64,000 nt of DNA from Nemophila menziesii (Eukaryota > Streptophyta > Magnoliopsida > Boraginales > Hydrophyllaceae). Shown here piece after piece: positions 10,154-20,279 of this stretch (the stretch's first letter is position 1; every line of letters starts with the position of its first letter). The stretch covers positions 19,397,730 to 19,461,729 of the forward strand of contig JARWIR010000001.1 in NCBI GenBank assembly GCA_029959085.1, written 5' to 3'. The notes under the pieces are model-generated. The model was not told the DNA's origin, did not search any database, and saw only the letters and a list, made by a program, of their open reading frames with translations. Position numbers and translations under genes: made by a program.

Positions 10154-12802
10154 TCCCCCCACAAGTGGAACATGGATGTTAATGATGTTCAACTTGGAAA
10201 TATTGTTATGAAAAGGCAAAGAACCCAATGGTTTGGTAAACATGTCAGCAAGTTGAAGAGAAGATGGAATATAGAACAACTTGATGACTCCACTCTGCAA
10301 TTTTTCTCGAGTTATCTTGCAATCAATGTCTACATGCTTTGTTCTTTCATGTTGAACTGGATTTGTAGACATAGCTATTGCAGATTTGCTATCCGAATAG
10401 ACCAACGCAGGAGAAGAATGATTTAAGCCATAGTCTTTTAAAGCATATAGAATCCACTGAATTTCACATGTTGTAGCAGCTAAGGCCCTATACTCTGCTT
10501 CAGCAGATGATTTACTAACATTAGATTGCTTCTTACTCTTCCAAGAAATAAGAGAATCACCAAGAAATATGCAAAAAGCCGTAATACTACGCCTAGTATC
10601 AAGGCAACCAGCCCAGTCACTATCACAAAACGCCTTGAGTTTTACTTCAGATGATGAAGAGAAGAAGATACCTTGGCCTGGAGTAGTTTTAATGTATCTA
10701 AGAACTCGTTGAGCTGCATTCCAATGATCATTCGTAGGTTTAGAGAGAAATTGGCTTAAGCAATTAACTGAATATGATAGATCAGGTCGCGTAATTGTTA
10801 AGTAAAGTAGTCTTCCAATTAAGCGACGGTATGAGGAAGGATTCTCCATTAAATTGTTATCATCTTGCCTTAGTTTTTGAGTCGACTCCATGGGAAAAGC
10901 AACTGGTTTTGCATTGACAAGTCCACATTCGTTGAGAATATCAAGAGCATATTTGCGTTGGCAAAGAGATATGCCTTGTTTACTTCGAGCAACTTCTATG
11001 CCTAGAAAATATTTCAATTCACCTAAGTCTTTTATGGTGAAAGAATCATGTAAAAAGGTTTTGAGTTTTTGAATTTCATCGATTGAATTGCTTGTGAGGA
11101 TAATATCATCCACATAGACTAATAAGGCAATAAAATTTGAAGAGTCATGCTTGATGAATAGACTAACATCACTATCTGAGTGAGTAAACCCATAAGTGAT
11201 CAAGGCATTTGAAAGCTTAGAGAACCACTGTCTTGATGCATGTTTTAGTCCATATAGACTCTTGATCAACTTGCATACTGTGTTAGGTGGTGCTTGAAGA
11301 CCATGAGGAATGGTCATATAGACATCCTCATATAATTCACCATGTAGGAATGCATTATTTACATCTAATTGATGTAAGTGCCAATTATTAATAGAGGCAA
11401 GAGCAACAAGAAGCCTTATTGAGACAATTTTAGCAACTGGAGAGAATGTATCAAAGAAGTCTAATCCTTCTTGTTGATTGTATCCCTTTGCAACAAGGCG
11501 AGCTTTGTGCCTTTCTAGAGTCCCATCAGCCTTATACTTAAGTTTGAAAACCCATTTACAACCTATGGGAGTAGTATTAGTGGGTAGTGGAACAATTTGC
11601 CAAGTGTTATTCGCTTGAAGAGCTGAAAGTTCATGTTGAATTGCAAGCATCCATTCTGGGGATTTAGAGGCTTGTCTATAACTTGTGGGTTCAATGTTAG
11701 TTGATATAGAGGATATGAAAGATGTATAAGAAGGTGATAATCTATCAGTACTCAAAAATTCAGTTATGGGGTATGGAGTTTCAGGTGTAGAAGTGGCTTG
11801 AAGTTGTGAGTTACATAGTGATGTGGAAGGGTATATATAATCTTTCAGATATGTAGGAGGATGCCTATTTCTTGTTGGTCTAGAGGTATTATTGTTTATA
11901 GGAGGTTGATCAGGAGTGGGAGAGGATGGTTGTGTAGAAGTGAATGAATTAGGTGTGGTTTTGGGTATAGGTTCAGAATATATATTGGAAAAGGGTGGAA
12001 AAAGTAAGGTATGTAATTGAGTAGGTTGGGTTATGTTGGAAAATGGAAATATATTTTCATGAAAGATAACATTTCTTGAGGTAAGAATAGTATTGGTTGA
12101 GAGATCAAAAAGTTTGTATCCTTTTGTAGAAGGTGGATAGCCAAGAAAGATGCATTTTGTAGACCTTGCATCAAACTTAGATCTATTGTTTAAAAGTGTG
12201 GAAGCATAGCATAGACATCCAAAAACCCGTAAATGGTTTAGGTTTGGAGGTTTATTGTATAAAATTTGGTATGGAGTGAGATTGTTTAGAAGAGGAGTAG
12301 GGAGTCTATTGATTAGATGAGCAGCAGTAAGTATTGAGTCAGACCAAAACTGAAGTGGAAGATTGGCTTGAAACATCAAAGCTCTTGCAGTAGTAAGTAG
12401 GTGTTGATGTTTTCTTTCAACCAACCCGTTTTGCTGAGGAGTTTCCACACAACTAGTTTGATGAATAATACCTTTCTCAGAGTAAAACTGTAATAGAGTG
12501 AATTCAGGACCATTGTCTGATCTAATGGCTTTGATCTTAGTATCAAACTGTGTGAGAATTAGTTGATAGAAGTTAAGTAGGTGAAGTTGTACTTCAGACT
12601 TAGCTTTCATTAGATAAATCCATGTACACCTGGAGCAATCATCTACAATTGTTAAAAAATATTTATGTCCTGAATGAGACTCACATTTAAATGGACCCCA
12701 AATGTCACAAAGGATTAGTTCAAAACAAGTTGAAGAAGTACTTTGAGATACAGGAAATACAAGCCTTTTTTTGTTTGGCAAAGTGACAAGAGTCACAAAC
12801 AT
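10064..12802 (-). CDS. copia-1 Pol: integrase, reverse transcriptase, RNase H
   Basis: A 912-codon open frame. The integrase core has acidic residues D33 (in LCDIWGPF), D96 (IRSDNGPEF) and E129 (QQNGLVERK), with D-32-E spacing. Reverse transcriptase follows, with KARLVAKGYNQ, DVNNAFLHGEL and the catalytic YVDD at residues 563-566. RNase H follows, with FCDSDWAG, SSAEAEYRAL and DMFTKPL. It copies the element RNA to DNA and integrates it. The integrase zinc-binding part is encoded in the overlapping upstream frame; the two frames are separated by a 7-A run at 12766-12772 (seen as T7 on the plus strand). No other lesion is visible in this frame. The listed first codon is only the first Met of the open frame, not a likely true start. 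Confidence 0.9.
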   Translation of the reverse strand: MFVTLVTLPNKKRLVFPVSQSTSSTCFELILCDIWGPFKCESHSGHKYFLTIVDDCSRCTWIYLMKAKSEVQLHLLNFYQLILTQFDTKIKAIRSDNGPEFTLLQFYSEKGIIHQTSCVETPQQNGLVERKHQHLLTTARALMFQANLPLQFWSDSILTAAHLINRLPTPLLNNLTPYQILYNKPPNLNHLRVFGCLCYASTLLNNRSKFDARSTKCIFLGYPPSTKGYKLFDLSTNTILTSRNVIFHENIFPFSNITQPTQLHTLLFPPFSNIYSEPIPKTTPNSFTSTQPSSPTPDQPPINNNTSRPTRNRHPPTYLKDYIYPSTSLCNSQLQATSTPETPYPITEFLSTDRLSPSYTSFISSISTNIEPTSYRQASKSPEWMLAIQHELSALQANNTWQIVPLPTNTTPIGCKWVFKLKYKADGTLERHKARLVAKGYNQQEGLDFFDTFSPVAKIVSIRLLVALASINNWHLHQLDVNNAFLHGELYEDVYMTIPHGLQAPPNTVCKLIKSLYGLKHASRQWFSKLSNALITYGFTHSDSDVSLFIKHDSSNFIALLVYVDDIILTSNSIDEIQKLKTFLHDSFTIKDLGELKYFLGIEVARSKQGISLCQRKYALDILNECGLVNAKPVAFPMESTQKLRQDDNNLMENPSSYRRLIGRLLYLTITRPDLSYSVNCLSQFLSKPTNDHWNAAQRVLRYIKTTPGQGIFFSSSSEVKLKAFCDSDWAGCLDTRRSITAFCIFLGDSLISWKSKKQSNVSKSSAEAEYRALAATTCEIQWILYALKDYGLNHSSPALVYSDSKSAIAMSTNPVQHERTKHVDIDCKITREKLQSGVIKLFYIPSSLQLADMFTKPLGSLPFHNNISKLNIINIHVPLVGGSWNVNAELEKKKINKITTKQLGGPKCNME
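10154..10168 (-). other. copia-1 polypurine tract
   Basis: On the element strand CCACTTGTGGGGGGA lies directly before the 3' LTR, the position of the plus-strand primer. Confidence 0.75.
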
Positions 12803-14384
12803 TAGAGCTAGAAAAAGTAATATTAGGATCTAATGTTTTGAGTGCAGAAATCTTGGCTTTAGAAGGATGCCCAAGCCTTGAATGCCATAGATCAAACTGT
12901 CCAGTAGAAGAATTCATAGCTTTTGAACTAAGGTGAGACTTTAAGTAGTATAGGCCATGAAATTCATAAGCAATCCCAATCATCCTCTTGGAATGATTGT
13001 CCTGTAAGGTGCAATAAGAAGGAAAAAACACAACTGAAATAGCTGAGTCCTTTGTAAGTTTTGAGACTGAGAGAAGATTATACTTGAGTATAGGTATACA
13101 AAGAACATTATGTAGTGTAATATGTCGATTTATACATACACTACCTCTCTTAGTAGCAGATATTAAGTCACCATTAGGTAAGGTCACAGGAATATTAACC
13201 ATACATATATTACTAGTGTAAAGTGATTCATTATATATTAAGTGATCTGTTGCACCTGTGTCAATGATCCAAGATTCAGGAATAGAGTTACCTTCTTGTG
13301 TAGCTATGTGATGAACTGCAGCTGAAGGCTCTTCTTGAGAATTTGCAGAAGATTTATGAGCTAAGGCCATCAATTTTGCAATATCTTCAGGTGTTAAGTC
13401 ACTTAAACTCAGTGGTGAAGACTCTTGATAGTTGAAGTCCTGAGAAGAGTCTTCTTGAGCCATAGCATAATGAGCTTTAGGATTGTATGTTCTTTGATTG
13501 TTATTATAAACACGCTTTCCCTTTGGACCATCCCAACCAATAGGATAACCGTGAATTTGAAAGCAAGTATCTATAGTGTGTCCATTATAACCACAGTGAG
13601 TACATATCATTTTCTTTCTTTCAGAGTAAGGAATGTGTTTGGGATTATTCTTTGCATAAAAGGCATGAACATGTGTAATTTCACCCGAGTTTGTGAGCAA
13701 TCGTTGACTCTCTTCTTGAAGCAACATAGCAAAAACAGAGTTTATAGCAGGTAAAGGATTCATTAGTAAAATCTGGCTTCTAACAGCTGAGTAGGAGTCA
13801 TTTAAGCCAATTAGAAATTTGATCACGAAGTTATGTTGTTGTCTTTCAATCAGTATATCAAACAACTTACAAGAGCATTGATTCATGTATCCACATGAAC
13901 AAGTAGGCATTGGGCGAAAATGTATATATTCATCCCAAATAGTTTTGAATTTTGCAAAGAACTCAGAAATTGTACTATTGTTTTGAGAAATTGAGCTTAA
14001 AGCTTTTTCTAGATGAAAGACACGTGTGCCATTACTCTTACTGAATCTTGTTTTCAATTCATTATAGAGTTCAAAAGCAGATGAAACATATAGCAAACTA
14101 CCTCTAATTTCTTTTGAAATTGAGTTTAAGAGCCAGGATAATACCAGATTGTTGGCTCGATTCCACGCAGAGAAGAGCACTAGATCTGTGAGTGGAGGTT
14201 GAGAGATATCACCATTAACGAATCCTAATTTGTTCTTAACTGATAAAGCAATCTCAATTGCTCGAGTCCACGAGAGATAATTGTCACCAGTCAAAACTTC
14301 AGAGACTAATGATATGCCGGTACTTTCACTTGGATGAAGGTAGTACGGGCTTGAGAAATCTTTAGTTGGTGAAGGTGTAGTCAT
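12720..14384 (-). CDS. copia-1 Gag-protease and integrase N-terminus
   Basis: A 554-codon frame starting 44 bp inside the 5' LTR/primer-site end. The N-terminal part is the capsid-like Gag of Copia elements (LVSEVLTGDNYLSW, ALSVKNKLGFVNG). A CCHC zinc knuckle (CTHCGYNGHTIDTC) lies at residues 261-274 and the aspartic-protease motif WIIDTGATDH around residue 375. It ends with the integrase HHCC region (WHSRLGHP, CDSC). It runs out of frame after the 7-A run near 12770 and terminates at 12720. The natural product should be a Gag-Pol polyprotein; the frame shift here is most simply a one-base insertion in the A run. Confidence 0.9.
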   Translation of the reverse strand: MTTPSPTKDFSSPYYLHPSESTGISLVSEVLTGDNYLSWTRAIEIALSVKNKLGFVNGDISQPPLTDLVLFSAWNRANNLVLSWLLNSISKEIRGSLLYVSSAFELYNELKTRFSKSNGTRVFHLEKALSSISQNNSTISEFFAKFKTIWDEYIHFRPMPTCSCGYMNQCSCKLFDILIERQQHNFVIKFLIGLNDSYSAVRSQILLMNPLPAINSVFAMLLQEESQRLLTNSGEITHVHAFYAKNNPKHIPYSERKKMICTHCGYNGHTIDTCFQIHGYPIGWDGPKGKRVYNNNQRTYNPKAHYAMAQEDSSQDFNYQESSPLSLSDLTPEDIAKLMALAHKSSANSQEEPSAAVHHIATQEGNSIPESWIIDTGATDHLIYNESLYTSNICMVNIPVTLPNGDLISATKRGSVCINRHITLHNVLCIPILKYNLLSVSKLTKDSAISVVFFPSYCTLQDNHSKRMIGIAYEFHGLYYLKSHLSSKAMNSSTGQFDLWHSRLGHPSKAKISALKTLDPNITFSSSNVCDSCHFAKQKKACISCISKYFFNLF

Positions 14385-14415
14385 TATCGAGAAGAAGTGC
14401 GGAAGATATAATTCT

Positions 14416-14427
14416 GCTCTGATACCA
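14416..14427 (-). other. copia-1 primer-binding site
   Basis: TGGTATCAGAGC on the element strand directly follows the 5' LTR. It is the classic plant Copia primer-binding site matching the 3' end of initiator methionine tRNA. Confidence 0.9.
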
Positions 14428-14751
14428 TGTAAAGAGACACAACACTAAGTCGCCATTGGAGAGCTTCAAGGATTTGCAGATAAGTTTGATAAAGAGAAGT
14501 GAAGAAGAAGAAGAGAAGATAAGAAGTAAAACAGAGATATAGAAGAAGAGATTTCTTGTATTATTTTGTTCACGATTACAATGTGTATATATAGATTCTA
14601 CTAACAACTTTATTCTACAAGATCATCTAACAGATATCATGTAACAGATTTAGTTACAATTTTATTCCATATTGCATTTTGGTCCTCCAAGTTGTTTTGT
14701 TGTTATTTTGTTGATTTTCTTCTTTTCTAATTCTGCATTTACATTCCAAGA
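14428..14751 (-). repeat. copia-1 5' LTR
   Basis: 324 bp, pair of 9830-10153. It ends CTTTACA on the element strand next to the primer-binding site. Confidence 0.92.
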
Positions 14752-15825
14752 CTAGGCATCCAAAGTCACCTTGGATGACTTTCCCTATGTTGTTTGCTGC
14801 TATTTCAAAGAAAGTTTCGTCTAAAGAAATGGAGCTTGTTAGGCTTAATTACGACTCATTCAGGGTATGTATGTCTTTCTATGTACTAACTATTTAACAT
14901 CTATATGTTGTTATTAACCTTTTATATTCTTTCCACTAAATAGACTAAGAAGATAAGCCGAGATGACTTTGTTAGAAAGTTAAGGTTGATTATCGGTGAT
15001 GCTTTATTACGTGACACTTTAACAACTCTTCAGTGCAAGGTATGTGTATTCTCTCTCCACATTTACTTACTATCTTTCTTAGTTAGATGTATTGTTTACT
15101 TTAAGTTGATGAGGTTGTCTTGTTTCATTTGCAGATACCATCCAAACCTGCTGGGACTGGAGGACGACTCATTAGGCCCAAAAAGGAAGAGCCCGAAGGT
15201 TTTTAGTTACCATCAGCTTGTTCAAAGGCCATATTATATATAAAGGGCTTTTTGATTTTAATCACCTTTTATATTTTAGCATATACAACTTCTTTTCTTG
15301 AATTTCATTTCATTCTCATTTCGTCTTTAGAGTTTAGATTTTGTCAACACTTATTATTGTTTTGTTTATGTCTATGGGCTTTTGACTCGATATAATACTC
15401 AAAACTATTATTATCTTTTATCCCGTGCTTTTGTTATCCTACTCCCATTTTATTTTTATCCAATTATGATAAATGCATGGAATAATTATCCTTAGTATTC
15501 TTGGAAAACTTTTTAGAAAAATTCTTCAAACTGGGTTTGAATACTGCTTTGGTTCTTAAAACTTGTTAATTAACCAACCAGTATATATTAATATATATAC
15601 TAACAATGCAAATTAAATTGTCAATGGAACTCTTAATACACCCATGTTCTATGTAGGAAATTATCTGCACATCTGTTAAAAGAACTAGAACATTTCCAAT
15701 GGAACATTTTTTTTTTAAATTTTGGGTTAACAATAAACAAATATGTACATATTCATATAGTATTTAAATGGGTAAACATGAACCTCACCTAGATAATACG
15801 TTTCTATGTATGTCATATAAAATAA

Positions 15826-15925
15826 GAGTAATGATATATACCATAAATGAATTAATGATTTACTTTTGTCACGTCGTTAGTGGTATTAGAGTATTATGAA
15901 TTTGAAGGGTATGTATATCATTTTT
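15826..15925. mobile_element. short MITE related to the 5231-5410 element
   Basis: The left end gagtaatgatatatacc and right end gggtatgtatatcatt are imperfect inverted repeats. Internal tatgaattt and ttagtggtatta words match the 5231-5410 MITE. Length is about 100 bp, with no coding capacity. Confidence 0.5.
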
Positions 15926-18169
15926 GAAAAAGAAATATAGGATATGAATTGTCACATATTTTTAAGTACATTTATTAATTTACTTATTCCCACTCCCCCA
16001 GTTGGTATAGAAAAATCACATGTAATGGTTAAACAATCTTAATGACAATACTTGAATTAAAAAATCTACACATAGAATAAATGACAAAATATGAGTCTGT
16101 CTTACATTCATGTGACTTATCTACTCAAGAAATGAGCATGTTTGTGATTTGATCAACCCATAGAGATCATGTTCAACTAAAATTGAGATGTTGGATAATT
16201 ATAATTTACCTATATTACCCCTAGTTATTAGTAGGTCAACCTTTGACATCACATAACATAGTAAAAAATAGGAAAATTAAAATAGTAAAATTGATCAAGT
16301 GATTCAATTATCGGATTGTTTTTCATGAGAAATCAATGACCTTTTAAAAAACAATAACCATTCACGAGTTATGTGTTTAACATCATTAAGGAGCATCCAT
16401 GACGAAGTTTTCTTTCAACATTAGACTTTCACAAATTTTCTATCATATCAAATTTGACACATTTTCAGTCGTTGATGGTTTTAAATATCCATTGACATAA
16501 CTTATTTTTCTGTTTCATTAAAAAATTCAATCTTTCACGATTGAAGCTTGAGGTTTAGTGTGTTTATGTTTTAGATATGATTTTAGAGTTTATGGTGGAG
16601 TTATATATGAGAGTATATTAGTAATCAAAGTGTACGATATTTAATTTTTGGTACTTATTGTCCACTAAGAACATTTGAGAGATTTGCCTTCTTAAGAAAG
16701 TGAGAGTTGGGTTTAAATATCATTTGAGTCAAAATATGTAGAATTTAAAAATAAATAGAATCTAACGTCGTTAAATCTAAACATGCTTTTTCACATAATA
16801 TCTTAGTTTTTTTTTTCAAATTTAGGGTCTCTCTATATCAACAAAAGTGGATTTGATACTAATTATTGAGTTTTTCTGCTAAAAATTATAAGCTAATAAA
16901 ATTATTCCTTACCAAATTGTTATTATACAATGAAATATAAACATAAAAATTCAGATGCACTCATGGAATTAATATTGGATTATGCAATTAAAGGATCACA
17001 CTATTATTTAAAATAGTCATGCATGGTAGGAATACTAACAGTATGCCACAGTTTTTCATTTGTTTCCCATTTAGTAAAGTTTGTCTTGTCTAAACCACCT
17101 TAACTGCATTTCTTAAATAGTTTTCTTCTACCTTATTTTAAGAGACCTTTTATTTTAATAGTTGATGGGAACTATAAAAACTTTTACTTGATTATAATAG
17201 TGACCGTGTATTTGCTATAAAAGTTTTTGTGGACATATAAGCTTAGTAGCTATTATCCTAAACCTATTATATCTCTTTTGTTATTATTTTTCACTTTAAT
17301 ACATATATTATATCTATTATCTTTAAGAATTATAATTCATAGATTGACAAGTAAATGAACATTTCATATTAAAATACCCATGAATTAATTAAGGTCCAAT
17401 AGTAATATTGAAGTATTACGAACACTATCACCACTTGTTCATTTACATCCATATTTACTACTTTTGCCTCCAACAACACTAACTATTTCACCAACTAAAT
17501 TTCTTGTCTCCTATGTTCGTATAACCTACGCACCAACATCTCAATCACCATCTTCAAAAATGAGTACGCAAATATTGGCAATATCAATAGAACTACACTA
17601 ATCTCAATCTTCACTAGTAATAAAACTAGTGGCAAATGGTCCATTAACAACAGCATCAACATCACAAACTGGCTCATCAACGCGGACAACAATAACCTGT
17701 ACTGGCCCATCAACAACAGTATACGAATTGCCAACAACTCTATCAAAAGTAGCACCACCAATACCACGATCGGGTCTATCATCATCATCATATACATAAC
17801 CACCACCAGTATCACCATCACCATCATCACCAACAATAGCACCAGCGACACCAAATCCGACATGATTCCATCAACCATGGTTGTATCAAAAGTCCCACTA
17901 GATGTATTATCCTACATGTTAACAAGTTCAATTAAAAATAACAAATAAGAACTTAAAAACAATCAAATCAAATTACCTTGGTATTAACATGCATATTTTT
18001 GTTACAATGGGTATGGTTATTACATTTTTACATATAACTCAATGATTTAAGACAACTAAACTATACATGTCTAAAAGTAGGATGCTAAACAAATTTACCA
18101 CAAGTATGAACCACCCCACCTCCATATCATTTGTATCATCTTTTGTATAAGATAAATTCATAACAATAA

Positions 18170-18213
18170 ACAATTAGTTGGTAAGACATGTACAATTAGT
18201 TGGTAAGACATGT
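18170..18213. repeat. 22-bp perfect tandem duplication
   Basis: The unit acaattagttggtaagacat plus gt occurs twice in tandem (18170-18191 and 18192-18213), with a boundary consistent with replication slippage. Confidence 0.9.
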
Positions 18214-18482
18214 ACAATATTAAACCATATTTAAATATTAAACCAATTAGGTAACCTAATTTGAAATTAAACAGTACAATCTATATTTAGTATGAATTAT
18301 ATATTGTAATAGGATTAGCCCTAATTTATTTATGATAATTAACAAATATATACATAACCCTCATATGTCAATCCTAATTCAATGATTATAACATTGAATC
18401 ACTAATTAGTATATTAATAAACTTTATAAATTTAGTTTTCTAATTTAATAATTTAAATCACTAAATTAAAATATTGTATTTC

Positions 18483-18537
18483 TACCTTCTCAATTAACCC
18501 CAATTACAACTACCTTCTCAATTAACCCCAATTACGA
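18483..18537. repeat. 28-bp tandem duplication
   Basis: Two near-identical units, each starting taccttctcaattaacccc, lie end to end at 18483-18510 and 18511-18537. Confidence 0.9.
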
Positions 18538-19556
18538 AGACTAATATACTTGATAAAGGACCCTGAAATTAATTTATTAGTTATTTAACATATATATTAA
18601 TCAGATCCACCAACAAGTAATGCCCTAAATTAAAATATACAGGTCATACATAAGCCATAACATTGAACCTGTAATTGACATCACCATTGACTACAAATAA
18701 ACAGTAACAACGACATTAAGGACAACACCGTATATAAAAAACAATATCAAACAGATTCTTGGAAATTTATTCATAAAATCAAGATCCAAAATGAGAAACA
18801 ATAATACTTAACCCCAAAACAAGAAACAAAAAAACCATCCTTTAAAATCGTGATTAGTAAATCATTTTATAAATATTTTTTGGCTGAAATCGCTAGAAAA
18901 TTCACATTACAATTTGATATTGGGTAGTCAATTTTATCAATAATAGAGTTAATATTATATATTATTTTATACCTTTTTGACTCAAAATTACTCGAAATTA
19001 CACATCAAAATTTTGATATCGCGTGTTCTTTAGAGAGCGAGAGAGAAAGAGAGAGAAAGAGAGATGTATTATGAAACGCATGTGTAAAGGGATATAAATA
19101 GGACGCGATAAGGATTTATTATCCTTCTATCATAAGGAACCTAACATCATTGGTCACTTGGGGTATGCGTGCAGTAAAGTCGATACCAAAGGAGTTATGT
19201 GACATTTATTTAACATATTGACTAATAGTTCATTTACGATCTATTGTAGGTGTTAAATGTATTTTTATTAATTAAATTTATTTATATTTTAGTTGGAACT
19301 TTAAAATATCATCTGCGGTAAGATTATGATTGTTTGTTCTCTTTAGGTAGGAGTGAACTTTTTTCTATCTAATTAAATATAAAGTTAAAAAATTTATATA
19401 CCAGTAGGTTCAAAACACACATTTTATACCACAACTATTATTATTATTTTATTTTAATTATTAAATATAATAACATTTAATTATAATGTTATATAATACG
19501 AAATATTTTTATATATTTTACCCAATAAAATCTTGCCATCGTTTTCGGATACCACT

Positions 19557-19961
19557 TTAGTAGAATGTGGGATATTGTATTTTAATTTCATAGCAAAGTA
19601 TTATGTTATATAACTTAATATTTTGAATATTGAATTTCTCTTTTATGTTAAAAGAAGACGTATTATATATATAATGATAAAACATCATTTGGGATTGATT
19701 GTTAATGGTACGCCCAAGATAATCATCCCTCATGAATCGCAAATATCTCCGCTACAGTTGGGTGCAAGTAACCCATACTCATTGTGAAGCCACATATCCA
19801 CCTGTCGTCTTAACAACCCTCGATTCTTCTATTTGGATCTACGCTTCAATAACATTTATTTTCACACCTTGGCTCAGCATATCCCAGTAGCTGAGCCAAA
19901 ACGACTGGTCCAGCTCAGAAAAACTCCCCTGTACACTCTAAGAAACCGTCCCGGCATGACC
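19557..19961. repeat. dispersed repeat R1, copy 2
   Basis: The longer copy (405 bp) of the repeat at 9066-9423, with the same end points and the same hairpin. It carries about 33 extra bases after gggatattgta and 12 extra bases (tgaagccacata) after actcattg. It ends some 320 bp from the 3' end of the phosducin-like gene. Confidence 0.75.
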
Positions 19962-20279
19962 CTGCCCCATTTGGTTTTTCTTGTGCAGGAACTGGAGAGC
20001 TTATTGTAGAGGAAGCTTACTAAGGAGTTGTGTTTGCATAATTATTGTGCTTTTACAAACTATGGAGTAGACCTGGAAACTACCTACATTATATGAAGAT
20101 GATTCCACTATGCTCATTGAACAAAATAAGTGTTCAAATATGTCAAAAGCACCCCCAACTTATAGAGCACTCAAAGATAATCTTGTTGCAATTGTTAAAA
20201 ACTGGATAATTTTTTAACACACAAAAGCTATTACCATAATTTATATAAAGAAAGCAAACAAATTCATGTATTGACTAAA
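19962..20279. other. 3' flank of the phosducin-like gene
   Basis: An acceptor-like ttcttgtgcag at about 19987 is followed by ten codons and a stop, but nothing upstream joins to it. The rest is plain A+T-rich sequence that probably includes the 3' UTR of the minus-strand gene. Confidence 0.4.

Larger units (their letters stand above)
9830..14751 (-). mobile_element. Ty1/copia LTR retrotransposon (copia-1)
   Basis: A full-length element in reverse orientation with 324-bp LTRs, a primer-binding site, a polypurine tract, gag and pol. The flanking direct repeat CTAGG (9825-9829 and 14752-14756) fits a 5-bp target duplication if the LTR termini are taken as TC...CA on the element strand. An alternative reading with TG...CA termini needs an 8-bp duplication. 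The two LTRs differ at five positions (about 1.5%), so the insertion is young. It sits in an exon of the RST gene. One frameshift separates gag/protease from the rest of pol, so this copy is probably not autonomous. Confidence 0.93.
9788..15206 (+). pseudogene. RCD1/SRO-type RST-domain gene remnant, split by a Copia insertion
   Basis: The visible exons are 9788-9829 plus 14757-14864 (one original exon), 14944-15039 and 15135-15206, the last ending in a stop. Removing the retrotransposon and one copy of its 5-bp target duplication restores an uninterrupted frame, and all other junctions are GT-AG. The product is an RST domain: SPWMTFPMLFAAISKKV, the [17 protein letters not shown] block and ALLRDTL, then a short basic tail ending EEPEGF. 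In RCD1/SRO proteins this C-terminal module binds transcription factors. The WWE and PARP-like parts normally found upstream are absent between 8917 and 9787, so the gene was either already a fragment or has lost its 5' end. The insertion lies upstream of the domain, in the exon encoding its start. Confidence 0.8.
15207..19556. other. 4.3-kb A+T-rich region, no gene recognised
   Basis: The open frames are short or low-complexity. A stretch at 17.48-17.88 kb is rich in ACC/ATC trinucleotides and reads as Leu/Val/Met-only protein on the minus strand, which I do not take as a gene. A GA-rich microsatellite lies at about 19036-19064. A short MITE and two tandem duplications inside it are listed separately. 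Confidence 0.5.

Noticed and set aside
12766..12802. programmed frameshift signal in copia-1
   Set aside because: The break is inside integrase, not at a gag-pol boundary, and falls in a homopolymer; a simple one-base insertion explains it.
17495..17878. 127-codon minus-strand frame
   Set aside because: The translation is almost entirely Leu, Val, Met and Ile, produced by ACC/ATC-type trinucleotide bias on the other strand; no start context, domain or flanking exon supports it.
19987..20025. possible terminal exon after ttcttgtgcag, ten codons and a stop
   Set aside because: No upstream exon joins to it and the sequence before it is dispersed repeat R1; too short to support.
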